Below, in pieces: positions 55,119 to 63,653 of a stretch of DNA of 64,000 nt; positions within the stretch are counted from its first letter, which is position 1; each line of letters opens with the position of its first letter. Below the pieces are notes generated by a model. It searched no databases. It was not told where the DNA came from and saw nothing but the letters and a program-made list of their open reading frames with translations. This DNA is from Leptospira perolatii. Lineage in GTDB: Bacteria > Spirochaetota > Leptospiria > Leptospirales > Leptospiraceae. Position numbers and translations under genes: made by a program. The stretch is from assembly GCF_002811875.1 (NCBI RefSeq), contig NZ_NPDZ01000001.1, forward strand, positions 558,001 through 622,000. The letters run 5' to 3'.

Positions 55119-55174
55119 TTCAATAACTCATTAAAAAAAATAGTCAATCGAAAGTGCTGTTTTATCGCATAACA
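55119..55174 (-). promoter_or_regulatory. Predicted promoter and operator of hydrolase paralog 2
   Basis: Minus-strand TGTTATGCGA (55165-55174) is followed after 17 bases by TTGACT (55142-55147) with a weak -10 (ATTGAA, 55119-55124) 17 bases later. The distance from -35 to start codon matches that of paralog 1 within a few bases. Confidence 0.5.
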
Positions 55175-55525
55175 TACGATATGAAACGAATTTGGATAAA
55201 AATGGCAATAATAAGTTGAATTGATACATTGATGGAATTGTGAAATAAATTGATTACTAAGGTAATGTATATTAGAAAAACATACTAAACTAAAGGTCGT
55301 AGAAAATTAAAATTATACCATTCGGATTAGGACTCTTGATTTGAAAAAATAAATCTCTTGGTGTAGTTGGGGAGCAGTCCTACTGGAGAAATACTGAGAA
55401 AAAAATCGAATTTTTTTTCTAAATCTATATCCGGGATTCAGTTAGGTGAGGGAAATTTCACTTGTTCTCCTTGCGATTCTTTGAAAAAAGGTAGCCGATT
55501 TGTTAGTACGCGGGTTGGTAAAATC

Positions 55526-56731
55526 GTGAAAGAGAGAAAACTTTGGATCTACGCAGGAATCTTTTTAGCTGTTCTTTTAATATCTTTTTTGTTATACGAC
55601 GAAGCCGAAGACCAAGGATGGTTTTTATCCGAAAAGGAGAAAAGGGAAAAAGGAGAGTTCATGGCAAAGGGTTATCCGCCTGGAGGAGTCGGATTTGACA
55701 CCGAAGACGGAAATTATCTGGAAAGCATAGACAAGACGATTACGCCAGAGATCATACTTAAAGATTATATGGAATGGGCTGAATATCCTCCCAACTCCAG
55801 GCCTTTAACAAAGTATAACCCCGATTTATTGCAGCCGGATTTTATTGGGATGGTTGCAATTCCGATGGTGGATCGACCCGAGGATAAAACGCCAAATGGG
55901 TACTCTTGCAAACTACAACCTTTGCACTGGGCCGCGATAGGTACAAGAGATCCGATTTATATAACCTTAGAATGTTTTGATACAAAGATGCAGCGTGCCA
56001 ACTTGGATGTCCGTTCCGTAAAGTTCTGGCGTGAGTTTGACGGTCAAAAGTTCGGCTCGGTCTTACCGGATTATAATGATAAGGGAATCGACGGAGATGT
56101 GAAATCGAGCGACAACCTGTATACCTTTAGTTGGAGACCTAGTCCTAAGGACTGGGGTGATATGTATCTAGAAGCCGAGTTCGTGTATGGAAAGGAAAAG
56201 AAAGAGGGAAAACTTTTGACTTCCTTTTTTTCTTCGCCGAATCAACCCGCGGAGTGGAGCGGTTACTTTTCGGATTCTCCGAGCGATGGTTCCTTAGTAA
56301 TAAAAGCTGGATTAAATATTTTTAAAGCAGGCAATTATCATCTCGAGGCAAACCTCGTTCATCCGGGATCCGGTAGCCCGATAGCTTGGGCGTCATTTGA
56401 CGGAAAGCTACAGGGCGGACGGCAAGAAGTGGAATTTCTATTTTTTGGAAAACTACTCAAGGATGCAGGCTTTGACGGACCTTATTCCATACAGCAATTA
56501 AGAGGACACAGAGTGAATCTGCCTATCGATCCGGAATGGTTTAAACAAGGTGAAGCCGGGATGAAGAAGATATTAGCTGCAAAATCGACCGAACCTGATA
56601 AAGAATTGATCGCTCCTTTCAAGGATTCTTATGCCACTAGAACTTACGATCTGAATACTTTTTCGTCAAAGGCTTGGCAGTCTCCCGAAAAAGAACAGAA
56701 AATTCAGTCTTTAAGGGAACTTCCTCAGTGA
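55526..56731 (+). CDS. Membrane-anchored hypothetical protein
   Basis: A protein of about 401 residues if the GTG at 55526 is the start; the upstream frame to 55367 reads like non-coding sequence. After KERK it has a signal-anchor segment (LWIYAGIFLAVLLISFLLY), then a large periplasmic part with strands such as DGSLVIKAGLNIFKAGNYHLEANLVHPGSG and FDGPYSIQQLRGHRVNLP, the Ig-like style of chaperone or sensory domains. No family recognised. It is convergent with the radical SAM gene, seven bases away. Confidence 0.65.
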   Translation: MKERKLWIYAGIFLAVLLISFLLYDEAEDQGWFLSEKEKREKGEFMAKGYPPGGVGFDTEDGNYLESIDKTITPEIILKDYMEWAEYPPNSRPLTKYNPDLLQPDFIGMVAIPMVDRPEDKTPNGYSCKLQPLHWAAIGTRDPIYITLECFDTKMQRANLDVRSVKFWREFDGQKFGSVLPDYNDKGIDGDVKSSDNLYTFSWRPSPKDWGDMYLEAEFVYGKEKKEGKLLTSFFSSPNQPAEWSGYFSDSPSDGSLVIKAGLNIFKAGNYHLEANLVHPGSGSPIAWASFDGKLQGGRQEVEFLFFGKLLKDAGFDGPYSIQQLRGHRVNLPIDPEWFKQGEAGMKKILAAKSTEPDKELIAPFKDSYATRTYDLNTFSSKAWQSPEKEQKIQSLRELPQ

Positions 56732-56738
56732 ATTGATA

Positions 56739-57836
56739 TTAGTCGAATAAGCCCGGAAGTATTTCTTCTTTTGAATACTTGCGAATCTGATATTCTTCCG
56801 GGACCTTAAACAAGTCTGTTCTCAAAGGATGCCTATTGTTTAATCCTAATCTTTGGATTGCTGCTCGGAATCTATTCTGAAGCAGGTCCGAGTAATTACC
56901 TGAGCCTATCATTCTCTTGCCGAAAGCGGAGTCATAGAGCTTTCCTCCACGGGCCTCAGAAATCACTTTTAGAATTTTATCTTTCTTTAATGGATAATGT
57001 GTATCAAGCCAATCTACGAATAGAGGAGCTACTTCGTGAGGTAGCCTCAGTAAGACCATTCCTGCGGAGGCTGCCCCAGATTCTTTAGCTTTGGAAAGAA
57101 TCGATTCCATTTCAAAATCGTTCAGAAAGGGAATTGCTGGAGCAAACATTACTCCAACCGGAATTTTTGATTGGGAAAGTTTTTCTAAAGTCTCAATTCT
57201 TTTGGCCGGAGCTGGGGTTCTCGGTTCCAATTTTGACCAGAGTTCGTTGTTTAAAGTCGTGATCGATACGAATACTTTCACTAAATCTAATTTAGCCATC
57301 TCGGCTAGAATATCGATGTCCCTCTGAATTAAGGAGGATTTTGTCACTATTCCTACCGGATGTTTGAACTTTAATAGAGTTTCCAGAACCTGTCTTGTGT
57401 TTTGGTGGATTCTCTCTCCTGGCTGATATGGATCGGTCGCCGCACCTAGACTAATTGCACGAATGGGAGCTTTAAGTTTTTTTAAATCCTCTACGAGTAG
57501 ATTCTTAATATTCTTTTTTACAAAAATTTTAGATTCAAAATCCAATCCCGGAGAAAGATCCACGTAAGCATGGTTCGGACGAGCGTAGCAATAAATGCAG
57601 CCGTGCTCACAGCCTCGGTACGGATTGATTGATGTGGAAAAAGGGAGATCGGGAGATTGGTTGCTCGTTAAAATTGTTTTTGCGGATTCAAAGAAAAACT
57701 GGGTTGTTACCTTGTGTGGTAAGATTCCGTCGGTCTCGTCCTCGGTCCAGGATTCTCTTTTTGTTTTTTCGAACCTACCTTCTATTTTGGAATCTGTTCC
57801 TCTTCTGGATCGACCTGTTCCTGGATTCTCGCTCAT
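56739..57836 (-). CDS. PA0069-type radical SAM protein
   Basis: A 365-residue radical SAM enzyme of the SplB-like/PA0069 family. The cluster-binding motif C-EHG-C-IY-C is in NPYRGCEHGCIYCYARPNH near residue 74. SISLGAATDPYQPGE and LTKSSLIQRD-like segments follow, and the C-terminus contains FRAAIQRLGLN. The reaction of this family is not known; similarity to spore photoproduct lyase does not imply DNA repair. It starts 136 bases upstream of csoR in the opposite direction. Confidence 0.9.
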   Translation of the reverse strand: MSENPGTGRSRRGTDSKIEGRFEKTKRESWTEDETDGILPHKVTTQFFFESAKTILTSNQSPDLPFSTSINPYRGCEHGCIYCYARPNHAYVDLSPGLDFESKIFVKKNIKNLLVEDLKKLKAPIRAISLGAATDPYQPGERIHQNTRQVLETLLKFKHPVGIVTKSSLIQRDIDILAEMAKLDLVKVFVSITTLNNELWSKLEPRTPAPAKRIETLEKLSQSKIPVGVMFAPAIPFLNDFEMESILSKAKESGAASAGMVLLRLPHEVAPLFVDWLDTHYPLKKDKILKVISEARGGKLYDSAFGKRMIGSGNYSDLLQNRFRAAIQRLGLNNRHPLRTDLFKVPEEYQIRKYSKEEILPGLFD

Positions 57837-57947
57837 AAAGTTAACCTTACTTAGGATTTTGAACTGTTACTAAACAAAAGTAAAGCATAAAAATGAGTAG
57901 TTATTTAGGCTTTTTTATTAAGCGAACTTATTTGGTTTTTCGAGGTC

Positions 57948-57971
57948 TATAGGATAGGGGGGTATTCTATA
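57948..57971. promoter_or_regulatory. Predicted CsoR operator overlapping the csoR translation start
   Basis: TATAGGATA-GGGGGG-TATTCTATA is an inverted repeat (one mismatch) around a six-base G-tract, the layout of CsoR/RcnR-family operators with one G-tract. It ends at the base before the GTG start of csoR. The G-run is also the only Shine-Dalgarno-like sequence, nine bases before the start. Confidence 0.75.
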
Positions 57972-58259
57972 GTGGCTGCTCGCAAAAAAATCCAGAATGA
58001 TCCAAAAATAAAAGAGGATCTGGAAAACCGGCTAAAAAGAATCGAAGGACAGATTCGAGGAGTTTCTGCAATGGTTACTCGGGACGAATACTGCGACGAT
58101 ATTCTGAATCAGATTTCTTCCGTACAGGCAGCGCTCAATGGAGTGAGCAAACTTCTGTTTGCACATCATTTGAGGACTTGTGTAGCTGATAAAATTCGCA
58201 AAAACGACGAGTCTATTTTTTTAGAACTCGATTCCACCCTGAACAAGATGGTTAGGTAA
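57972..58259 (+). CDS. csoR: Copper-sensing repressor CsoR
   Basis: A 95-residue all-helical metal sensor. The three Cu(I) ligands are conserved with the exact CsoR spacing: Cys41 (EYC), His66 and Cys70 (HHLRTC), 25 and 4 residues apart. IEGQIRGVSAMV is the family helix. CsoR releases DNA when it binds copper(I). Start GTG, directly after the operator. It heads csoR-copZ-copA (eight-base gaps or less), so it regulates itself and the efflux genes. Confidence 0.94.
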   Translation: MAARKKIQNDPKIKEDLENRLKRIEGQIRGVSAMVTRDEYCDDILNQISSVQAALNGVSKLLFAHHLRTCVADKIRKNDESIFLELDSTLNKMVR

Positions 58260-58267
58260 ATAGAATT

Positions 58268-58477
58268 ATGAAAACAAAATATTCCATAAATGGTATGAGC
58301 TGCGGTCATTGTGTCAAAACGATTGATGCGCTGTTAAAACAAGAAGGAATTTCGGGAGCGGCGAATTTGGAAGGAAAATTCGTAGAACTTGAATCGATCG
58401 ACGATGTTTCCAGATTGGATAAATTGAAGGATCTCCTAAAAGAAGAGGGATACGAATTGGGAGGACCGATCGGTTGA
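58268..58477 (+). CDS. copZ: Copper chaperone CopZ-like heavy-metal-binding protein
   Basis: A 69-residue ferredoxin-like HMA protein. The metal-binding motif MSCGHCV is at residues 9-15; length fits the CopZ family. It carries Cu(I) to the CopA N-terminal domain. It is located between csoR and copA, eight bases after csoR and seven before copA, so all three are coordinately expressed. Confidence 0.93.
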   Translation: MKTKYSINGMSCGHCVKTIDALLKQEGISGAANLEGKFVELESIDDVSRLDKLKDLLKEEGYELGGPIG

Positions 58478-58484
58478 AATCTGC

Positions 58485-60773
58485 ATGGAAATGATTAAGC
58501 CAACTGAATCAAGTAATACGCAAGATTCTACTGTTACCTTGGATCTCTACGGAATGACTTGCGCGAACTGTGCGCTCAGAATCGAAAAAGGATTAAATAA
58601 ATTGAATGGAGTGGAGGATGCCAGGGTGAATTTTGCGATGGAGACTGCCTACGTAAAATTTAATACTGAGCTTCAAACTAAGGACCTGATTGAGAAGGTG
58701 AAATCCTTAGGATATAATGCTTCAGAGCACCTCAGTTCGAGCACTCCAAAAGTAATTGAGGAGCACGTTAAAGAAAAAAACAGACTACGATTCCGGTTTA
58801 TTTCCTCGGCGATTTTGGCCTTTCCTCTTTTTTACACGATGGCTTCGCACTTTTCCATTTTATCTTTTCTTCCGGTTCCGGAGTATCTAATGCACCCTTG
58901 GGTACAGTTTCTGTTTGCTGCTCCCGTGCAATTTTGGATCGGATTTCCTTTTTACAAGGGTGCATTTAGAGCATTGAAGAATGGATCAGCTAACATGGAT
59001 GTGTTGGTCGCGCTAGGCACGAGCGCTGCGTTTGGCTATAGCTTCGTTTACAGTCTGACTCTTGGCTTGTCTTTGGAGGATCCTTGGTTTTTAAACCAGA
59101 GTCAATCGCATCAAGGACATGGAATGTATCCCTCTTTGTATTACGAAACCTCTGCAGTGCTTTTGGCTTTTCTTCTAGCAGGAAAATGGATGGAGGCAAT
59201 TGCCCGGGGAAAAAGTTCTCAGGCGATCCAGGCACTTTTGGGATTAAGACCTGACACAGTTCGTATAAAAAAAGATTCAGAATGGATAGAAGTACCTTTG
59301 GAGTTTTTGAAAGAAGGTGACTTGATTCAAATTCGCCCTGGCGAACGGATCCCGACGGACGGAATTGTCTTAGACGGTTCGAGTTCAGTCGATGAATCTA
59401 TGTTAACCGGTGAGAGCCTGCCTGTGCAGAAAGTTTCTTCTAGTAAACTATTCGGTGGAACGATGAATGGAAAAGGTGGACTGATCGAAAGGGCGGACAA
59501 GGTCGGTCAAGATACGGTGCTTTCCTCTATTATTAAAACGGTAGAGGAGGCGCAAGCGAGCAGGGCCCCATTGCAAAGAATCGCAGATAAGATTTCGGCT
59601 ATATTTGTACCTTCAGTAGTTGTCATTGCGGTGCTGGATTTTCTGATTTGGAGTTTTTTTATAGATTTCGGTAATTTGTCGGGTGCACTGGAAAAATCAA
59701 TTGCTGTTCTCGTGATCGCTTGTCCTTGTGCTCTAGGCCTAGCGACACCTGTATCCCTGTTAGTCGGAACTGGAAAAGGGGCTACCATGGGGATTCTATT
59801 CAGAAATGCGGAATCTCTCGAGACGGTATCCTCTCTTGAGGTGCTCGCCTTCGATAAGACTGGGACTCTGACTGAAGGTAAGCCCCGACTGACCGCAATT
59901 TCCGTACAAGGTGACGAAGAGAATAATTTTTTGAGAAAGGTAGCTTCTGTTGAATCTTCCTCCGAACATCCGTTAGGTGCCGCGATCGTCGCAGAAGCCT
60001 TGGCGAAAAGTCTAGTTATAGGAACTCCTACAAAGGTAGTTTCGGAACCCGGAGGTGGGATCCGTGCCAATTTGGAAGAAGATTCGATCGTAATCGGTAA
60101 AAAGGAATTTTTGGAAGCGCAAGGCGTTTCTATTCCTAAGAATTTGGCAGATATTGTGAATCAATGGGAGCTCTCTGCAAAAACGGTAGTTTGGGCAGCA
60201 ATCGAAGGTGGAAAGAAAGCACTCGGAATTTTAGCATTGGAAGATTCTCTAAAATCTTCTTCGATTCGAGCGGTTCAAAAATTGAGAGAACTTGGATTGG
60301 AACTAGTTTTGTTAACCGGAGATCATCTAAAGACAGCCGAAGCTGTCGCCGCAGAAACAGGTATACAGAAAATCGAAGCTTCTCTGAATCCAAACGGCAA
60401 GGCGGCAATTATCCAAGCGATGCAAATAGGCGGCAAGAAGGTTGGGATGGCGGGAGATGGAATGAACGATGCACCAGCGCTCGCAGTTGCTCAGGTGGGA
60501 TTTGCAATGGGTAACGGGACAGATATTGCGATGGAGAGTGCCGGAGTGGTTCTTGTTAAGGGAGATCTATTGCGCATTTGGGACTCGATCAGATTGAGCA
60601 GAGCAACTGTCAGGAATATTAGACAAAATTTATTTTGGGCCTTGGCTTACAATGCTATCGGAATTCCGATCGCTGCCCTGGGCTATTTGGCTCCTTGGTT
60701 GGCAGGAGCCGCAATGGCTTTGAGTTCAGTTTCGGTTGTCACGAATGCGCTAAGGTTAAGAAATTTCCGATAA
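58485..60773 (+). CDS. copA: Copper-translocating P-type ATPase
   Basis: A 762-residue P1B-ATPase that exports Cu(I) across the cytoplasmic membrane. A single HMA domain with MTCANC is near residue 22-27; membrane helices follow; TGES (actuator loop) near 308; the CPC motif in IACPCALGLATP near 412; the phosphorylation site DKTGTLT near 456; the HP motif SSEHPLGAA in the nucleotide domain; and GDGMNDAPALA near 655. CPC is the Cu(I)/Ag(I) subtype. ATG 58485 or 58491 could be the start. It is the last gene of the csoR operon. Confidence 0.96.
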   Translation: MEMIKPTESSNTQDSTVTLDLYGMTCANCALRIEKGLNKLNGVEDARVNFAMETAYVKFNTELQTKDLIEKVKSLGYNASEHLSSSTPKVIEEHVKEKNRLRFRFISSAILAFPLFYTMASHFSILSFLPVPEYLMHPWVQFLFAAPVQFWIGFPFYKGAFRALKNGSANMDVLVALGTSAAFGYSFVYSLTLGLSLEDPWFLNQSQSHQGHGMYPSLYYETSAVLLAFLLAGKWMEAIARGKSSQAIQALLGLRPDTVRIKKDSEWIEVPLEFLKEGDLIQIRPGERIPTDGIVLDGSSSVDESMLTGESLPVQKVSSSKLFGGTMNGKGGLIERADKVGQDTVLSSIIKTVEEAQASRAPLQRIADKISAIFVPSVVVIAVLDFLIWSFFIDFGNLSGALEKSIAVLVIACPCALGLATPVSLLVGTGKGATMGILFRNAESLETVSSLEVLAFDKTGTLTEGKPRLTAISVQGDEENNFLRKVASVESSSEHPLGAAIVAEALAKSLVIGTPTKVVSEPGGGIRANLEEDSIVIGKKEFLEAQGVSIPKNLADIVNQWELSAKTVVWAAIEGGKKALGILALEDSLKSSSIRAVQKLRELGLELVLLTGDHLKTAEAVAAETGIQKIEASLNPNGKAAIIQAMQIGGKKVGMAGDGMNDAPALAVAQVGFAMGNGTDIAMESAGVVLVKGDLLRIWDSIRLSRATVRNIRQNLFWALAYNAIGIPIAALGYLAPWLAGAAMALSSVSVVTNALRLRNFR

Positions 60774-60783
60774 ACAAATTCTT

Positions 60784-61428
60784 TCAGTTAGATTTGGCTC
60801 GATCCATCTCTTCCACTGCGAGTTTGCTCCACTCTTGGTAAGAAGGAAGGGATTGGATCGTGCTCATGTATTTTTTTCCTATTTCAGAAGAAATTGGAAT
60901 ATTATAAGAAGTGAATCTAGAAACGATCGGCGCATAAAAAGCGTCGGCTACACAGAATTCTTTTCCAAACAGGAATGGTCCTCCGAATTCTTTTATACAT
61001 TCTTCCCAAATTTCCACTATTCGGTGAACGTCCTTTTCTACGGCTTCCGATACAGGAGGATTAAATCTTCCGGTAAAGTTAAAAATGCAGTTCTGTCTCA
61101 AGCTAAGGAATCCAGAATGCATTTCTGCAGTAATAGACCTGGCTTTTGCCCTTGCCACGCTGTCCTGGGGCCAGAGGTGTTTTTCTGGAAAGGCTTCAGC
61201 AACGTATTCAGCAATACTGAGACTATCCCAAACACTTATAACTCCATCAATCAGTACCGGAACCTTGCCTGCCCTAGAATACCTTTGAATTTCTTTCGGA
61301 AAGGATTCATGTTGAACCGTAAGAATGGTTTCTGAAAAAGGAATCCCAAACTGCTTAAGCAGTATCCAAGGTCTTAGAGACCAGGAAGAATAGTTCTTAG
61401 TACCTAACACTAATTTGAATTCGGACAT
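60784..61428 (-). CDS. Glutathione S-transferase family protein
   Basis: A 214-residue GST starting at MSEFKL (ATG 61428); the ORF extension upstream is not homologous. The N-terminal thioredoxin-like fold contains NYSSWSLRPWILLKQFGIPF and PVLIDGVISVWDSLSIAEYVAE, with the cis-Pro and SIAEY of the glutathione site. The C-terminal all-helical domain ends with KLAVEEMDRAKSN. Length matches the family. Its stop lies 10 bases from copA's stop (convergent). Substrate unknown. Confidence 0.9.
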   Translation of the reverse strand: MSEFKLVLGTKNYSSWSLRPWILLKQFGIPFSETILTVQHESFPKEIQRYSRAGKVPVLIDGVISVWDSLSIAEYVAEAFPEKHLWPQDSVARAKARSITAEMHSGFLSLRQNCIFNFTGRFNPPVSEAVEKDVHRIVEIWEECIKEFGGPFLFGKEFCVADAFYAPIVSRFTSYNIPISSEIGKKYMSTIQSLPSYQEWSKLAVEEMDRAKSN

Positions 61429-61799
61429 GCCTACGTAAATTTGCGATTGGATTCGGTATGGCAAGCGGTTCTTTATGTGTATTTTAATAATCCACACCGT
61501 CTAAAGTGCTTTTTCATGGGCGAAAAGATATCGCACATGCTTTGATTTATTTTTTGGATTGAATGCAATGTGTTCAATTCTTTTAGGAATTCAAACGAAC
61601 TTAATATACTTTTGACATACTTACCTGTGACCCAAAGCCATACTTATTAAAGGAACCAAACGATTCTCTCTGATTCTGAACACTTCACTTAACGGATAAT
61701 GATTTCAACGTACTTAAGTGTTGGATTTTATCTAAATTTTTTGTCGGACTATTAATAACAGCCTTTTGGTAGCAAGAGGCTTTGCAGAGGATTCGGTAT

Positions 61800-62855
61800 T
61801 TGGAAGATATACAGGAGCAAGCGCTTCAGCACAAGGACATACCGGACATTCTCCTCATCTGTGATTCACAGGGAGAGATTTATTATATTAGTGATAAGGG
61901 TAAATTGTCACTAGGTCTGCCTCAGGGTGTTCAGATAAATGATAAATCTTTCTACGAGTTGTTCTCCGGTTTAAATAAAGATAATTTTGACAAGGACATA
62001 CTTCCAAGCGCGGTTAGCAACGGCGAATGGAGAGGGGAAATCCAAGTAAAAAAGAAGAACGGAGAAGAAGTTTCAGCCTTATTGATTCTTCGCCCCATGT
62101 CTGATTCTAATCAGAAATTTCTTTTCTTTATTTTCTTAAAGCCTTCAGGGGTTCCGAAAGAATACGATAAGAACCAAATCTTTTATAACGTGTTTAGAAA
62201 TTCGGAAAATGCGATGTTCATTACAGACACCGACGGTAAGATCATAGCAGCAAATCGCGAATTCGAGTCGATCTCGGGCTTGCAAGAAAGGGAACTTCTA
62301 GGCAAGACTCCGAAAATTTTCGAGTCAGGTAATATCTCCAAAGAATTTTATTCTCTCTTTCTGGATAGAATGTTCCAAGGAAAAGAATATAAAGGGTTGT
62401 TCCAGAATGGAAATCACAATGGGAAAGTTGTGGAATGGGAGCAAGTTATACAACCTATAAAAGATTCTTCCGGGAAAGTTACGAATTTCTTAAGCATGGT
62501 TCTAAACCGTAATTCTCAAGAGGAACTCCACAAAAAAGATCTGAATGGTCATTCGTTAGGTAACGATTTGCTCAGTCACTCTTCGGGTGATAAAGACAGA
62601 GATGAAATTGTAAAAGTAATCCGTTCAAGAACCAAGTTGACTAGAAAGGAAACCGAAATCTGTGCTTCTATCGCGATAGGCACTGATAAAGTCAAAATTA
62701 GTGAAGAACTCGGAATTCATTCAGGAACGATGAAAAATCACCTTAAGTCGATTTATCGCAAGACAATCGATAGGGAAAGAGAAATCCCCGGACCAGAAAG
62801 GGATAAACTCCAAAGACTCACGATTTATCTTTTCCGGTTGTTAAGAGAAGAGTAG
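61800..62855 (+). CDS. PAS-domain transcriptional regulator with LuxR-like HTH
   Basis: A protein of about 351 residues. Two PAS-like units are visible (about residues 15-115 and 120-240; the second with FRNSENAMFITDTDGKIIAANREFESISGLQERELLGK). The C-terminal 75 residues (RTKLTRKETEICASIAIGTDKVKISEELGIHSGTMKNHLKSIYRKT) are a LuxR/GerE-like helix-turn-helix, although less compact than usual. The start could be TTG 61782 or TTG 61800; AGAGG nine bases before the latter favours it. No membrane part; it presumably senses a cytoplasmic signal. Target genes unknown. Confidence 0.83.
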   Translation: MEDIQEQALQHKDIPDILLICDSQGEIYYISDKGKLSLGLPQGVQINDKSFYELFSGLNKDNFDKDILPSAVSNGEWRGEIQVKKKNGEEVSALLILRPMSDSNQKFLFFIFLKPSGVPKEYDKNQIFYNVFRNSENAMFITDTDGKIIAANREFESISGLQERELLGKTPKIFESGNISKEFYSLFLDRMFQGKEYKGLFQNGNHNGKVVEWEQVIQPIKDSSGKVTNFLSMVLNRNSQEELHKKDLNGHSLGNDLLSHSSGDKDRDEIVKVIRSRTKLTRKETEICASIAIGTDKVKISEELGIHSGTMKNHLKSIYRKTIDREREIPGPERDKLQRLTIYLFRLLREE

Positions 62856-62880
62856 GGAATACCGGTCTTTAGTTTTCTTC

Positions 62881-63513
62881 TTAAGGACCTTTTCCCCAGG
62901 TCTTTTCAATGAAATCTTCTCTGCCGGATCCTTTGCGGTATGCTTTATAGTGGTCCGGATTTTTTAAATAGTAGTTCTGATGGTATTCCTCGGCGGGATA
63001 AAAATTTTCTGCGGGCAATATTTCCGTTACGATCGGTTTGGAAAATTTTCCAGAAGAGATTAATTTCTTTTTAGAAGCTTCAGCGAGTTTTCTCTGAGAT
63101 TCACCTTTGTAAAAAATCGCAGTACGGTACTGTCTTCCTCGATCCGCAAATTGCCCCCCATCGTCGGTCGGATCTATCTGTTTCCAAAATACTTCTAACA
63201 ACTTTTCGTAGGAAATCATCTTTGGATTGTAGGTCACCTGGATCGACTCTCTGTGGGAGGTCCTTCCGTAGCTAACGTCTTCATAAGTAGGATTCTTTTC
63301 CTTTCCGCCAGAATACCCGGAGATGACTGATTGGACTCCTGGTAGTTTTTCGAAGGGAGGTTCCATGCACCAAAAGCAGCCGCCGGCAAAAATTGCTGTT
63401 TCGGTTTTGACGTTATCTTTCGCAAAACTACCGTTAGTTGCTATTGCAACCAAAAATAAATAGATCAATAATGTGGAACTTTTAAGCAGCTTTCGATTCA
63501 ACGGAAATTCCAT
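62881..63513 (-). CDS. msrA: Peptide methionine sulfoxide reductase MsrA
   Basis: A 210-residue MsrA that reduces Met-S-sulfoxide. The catalytic motif GGCFWCMEPPFEKLPGV is present, with YSGG and DPTDDGGQFADRGRQYRTAIFY as further signatures. An N-terminal signal peptide (LLIYLFLVAIATNGSFA) indicates export to the periplasm, less common than the cytoplasmic form. ATG 63513 is chosen because GGAGGT lies eight bases before it. It is divergent from the SulP-family gene. Confidence 0.95.
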   Translation of the reverse strand: MEFPLNRKLLKSSTLLIYLFLVAIATNGSFAKDNVKTETAIFAGGCFWCMEPPFEKLPGVQSVISGYSGGKEKNPTYEDVSYGRTSHRESIQVTYNPKMISYEKLLEVFWKQIDPTDDGGQFADRGRQYRTAIFYKGESQRKLAEASKKKLISSGKFSKPIVTEILPAENFYPAEEYHQNYYLKNPDHYKAYRKGSGREDFIEKTWGKGP

Positions 63514-63653
63514 CCAATTCACCTCCAAAAAAAGTTTTTTGTCCTGGCAATTTTACTAGTCGTAAATTTTCTGATTCTTACATCATAATTGTTCGTTCGA
63601 TTTTTGGAGCGGTTACTGATTGTTTGGGAAATTTTTATAGGAATTAAAGTTCT

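Noticed and set aside
56739..57836. Spore photoproduct lyase
   Set aside because: Only the radical SAM core is similar; Leptospira does not form spores and the PA0069 type is a distinct family.
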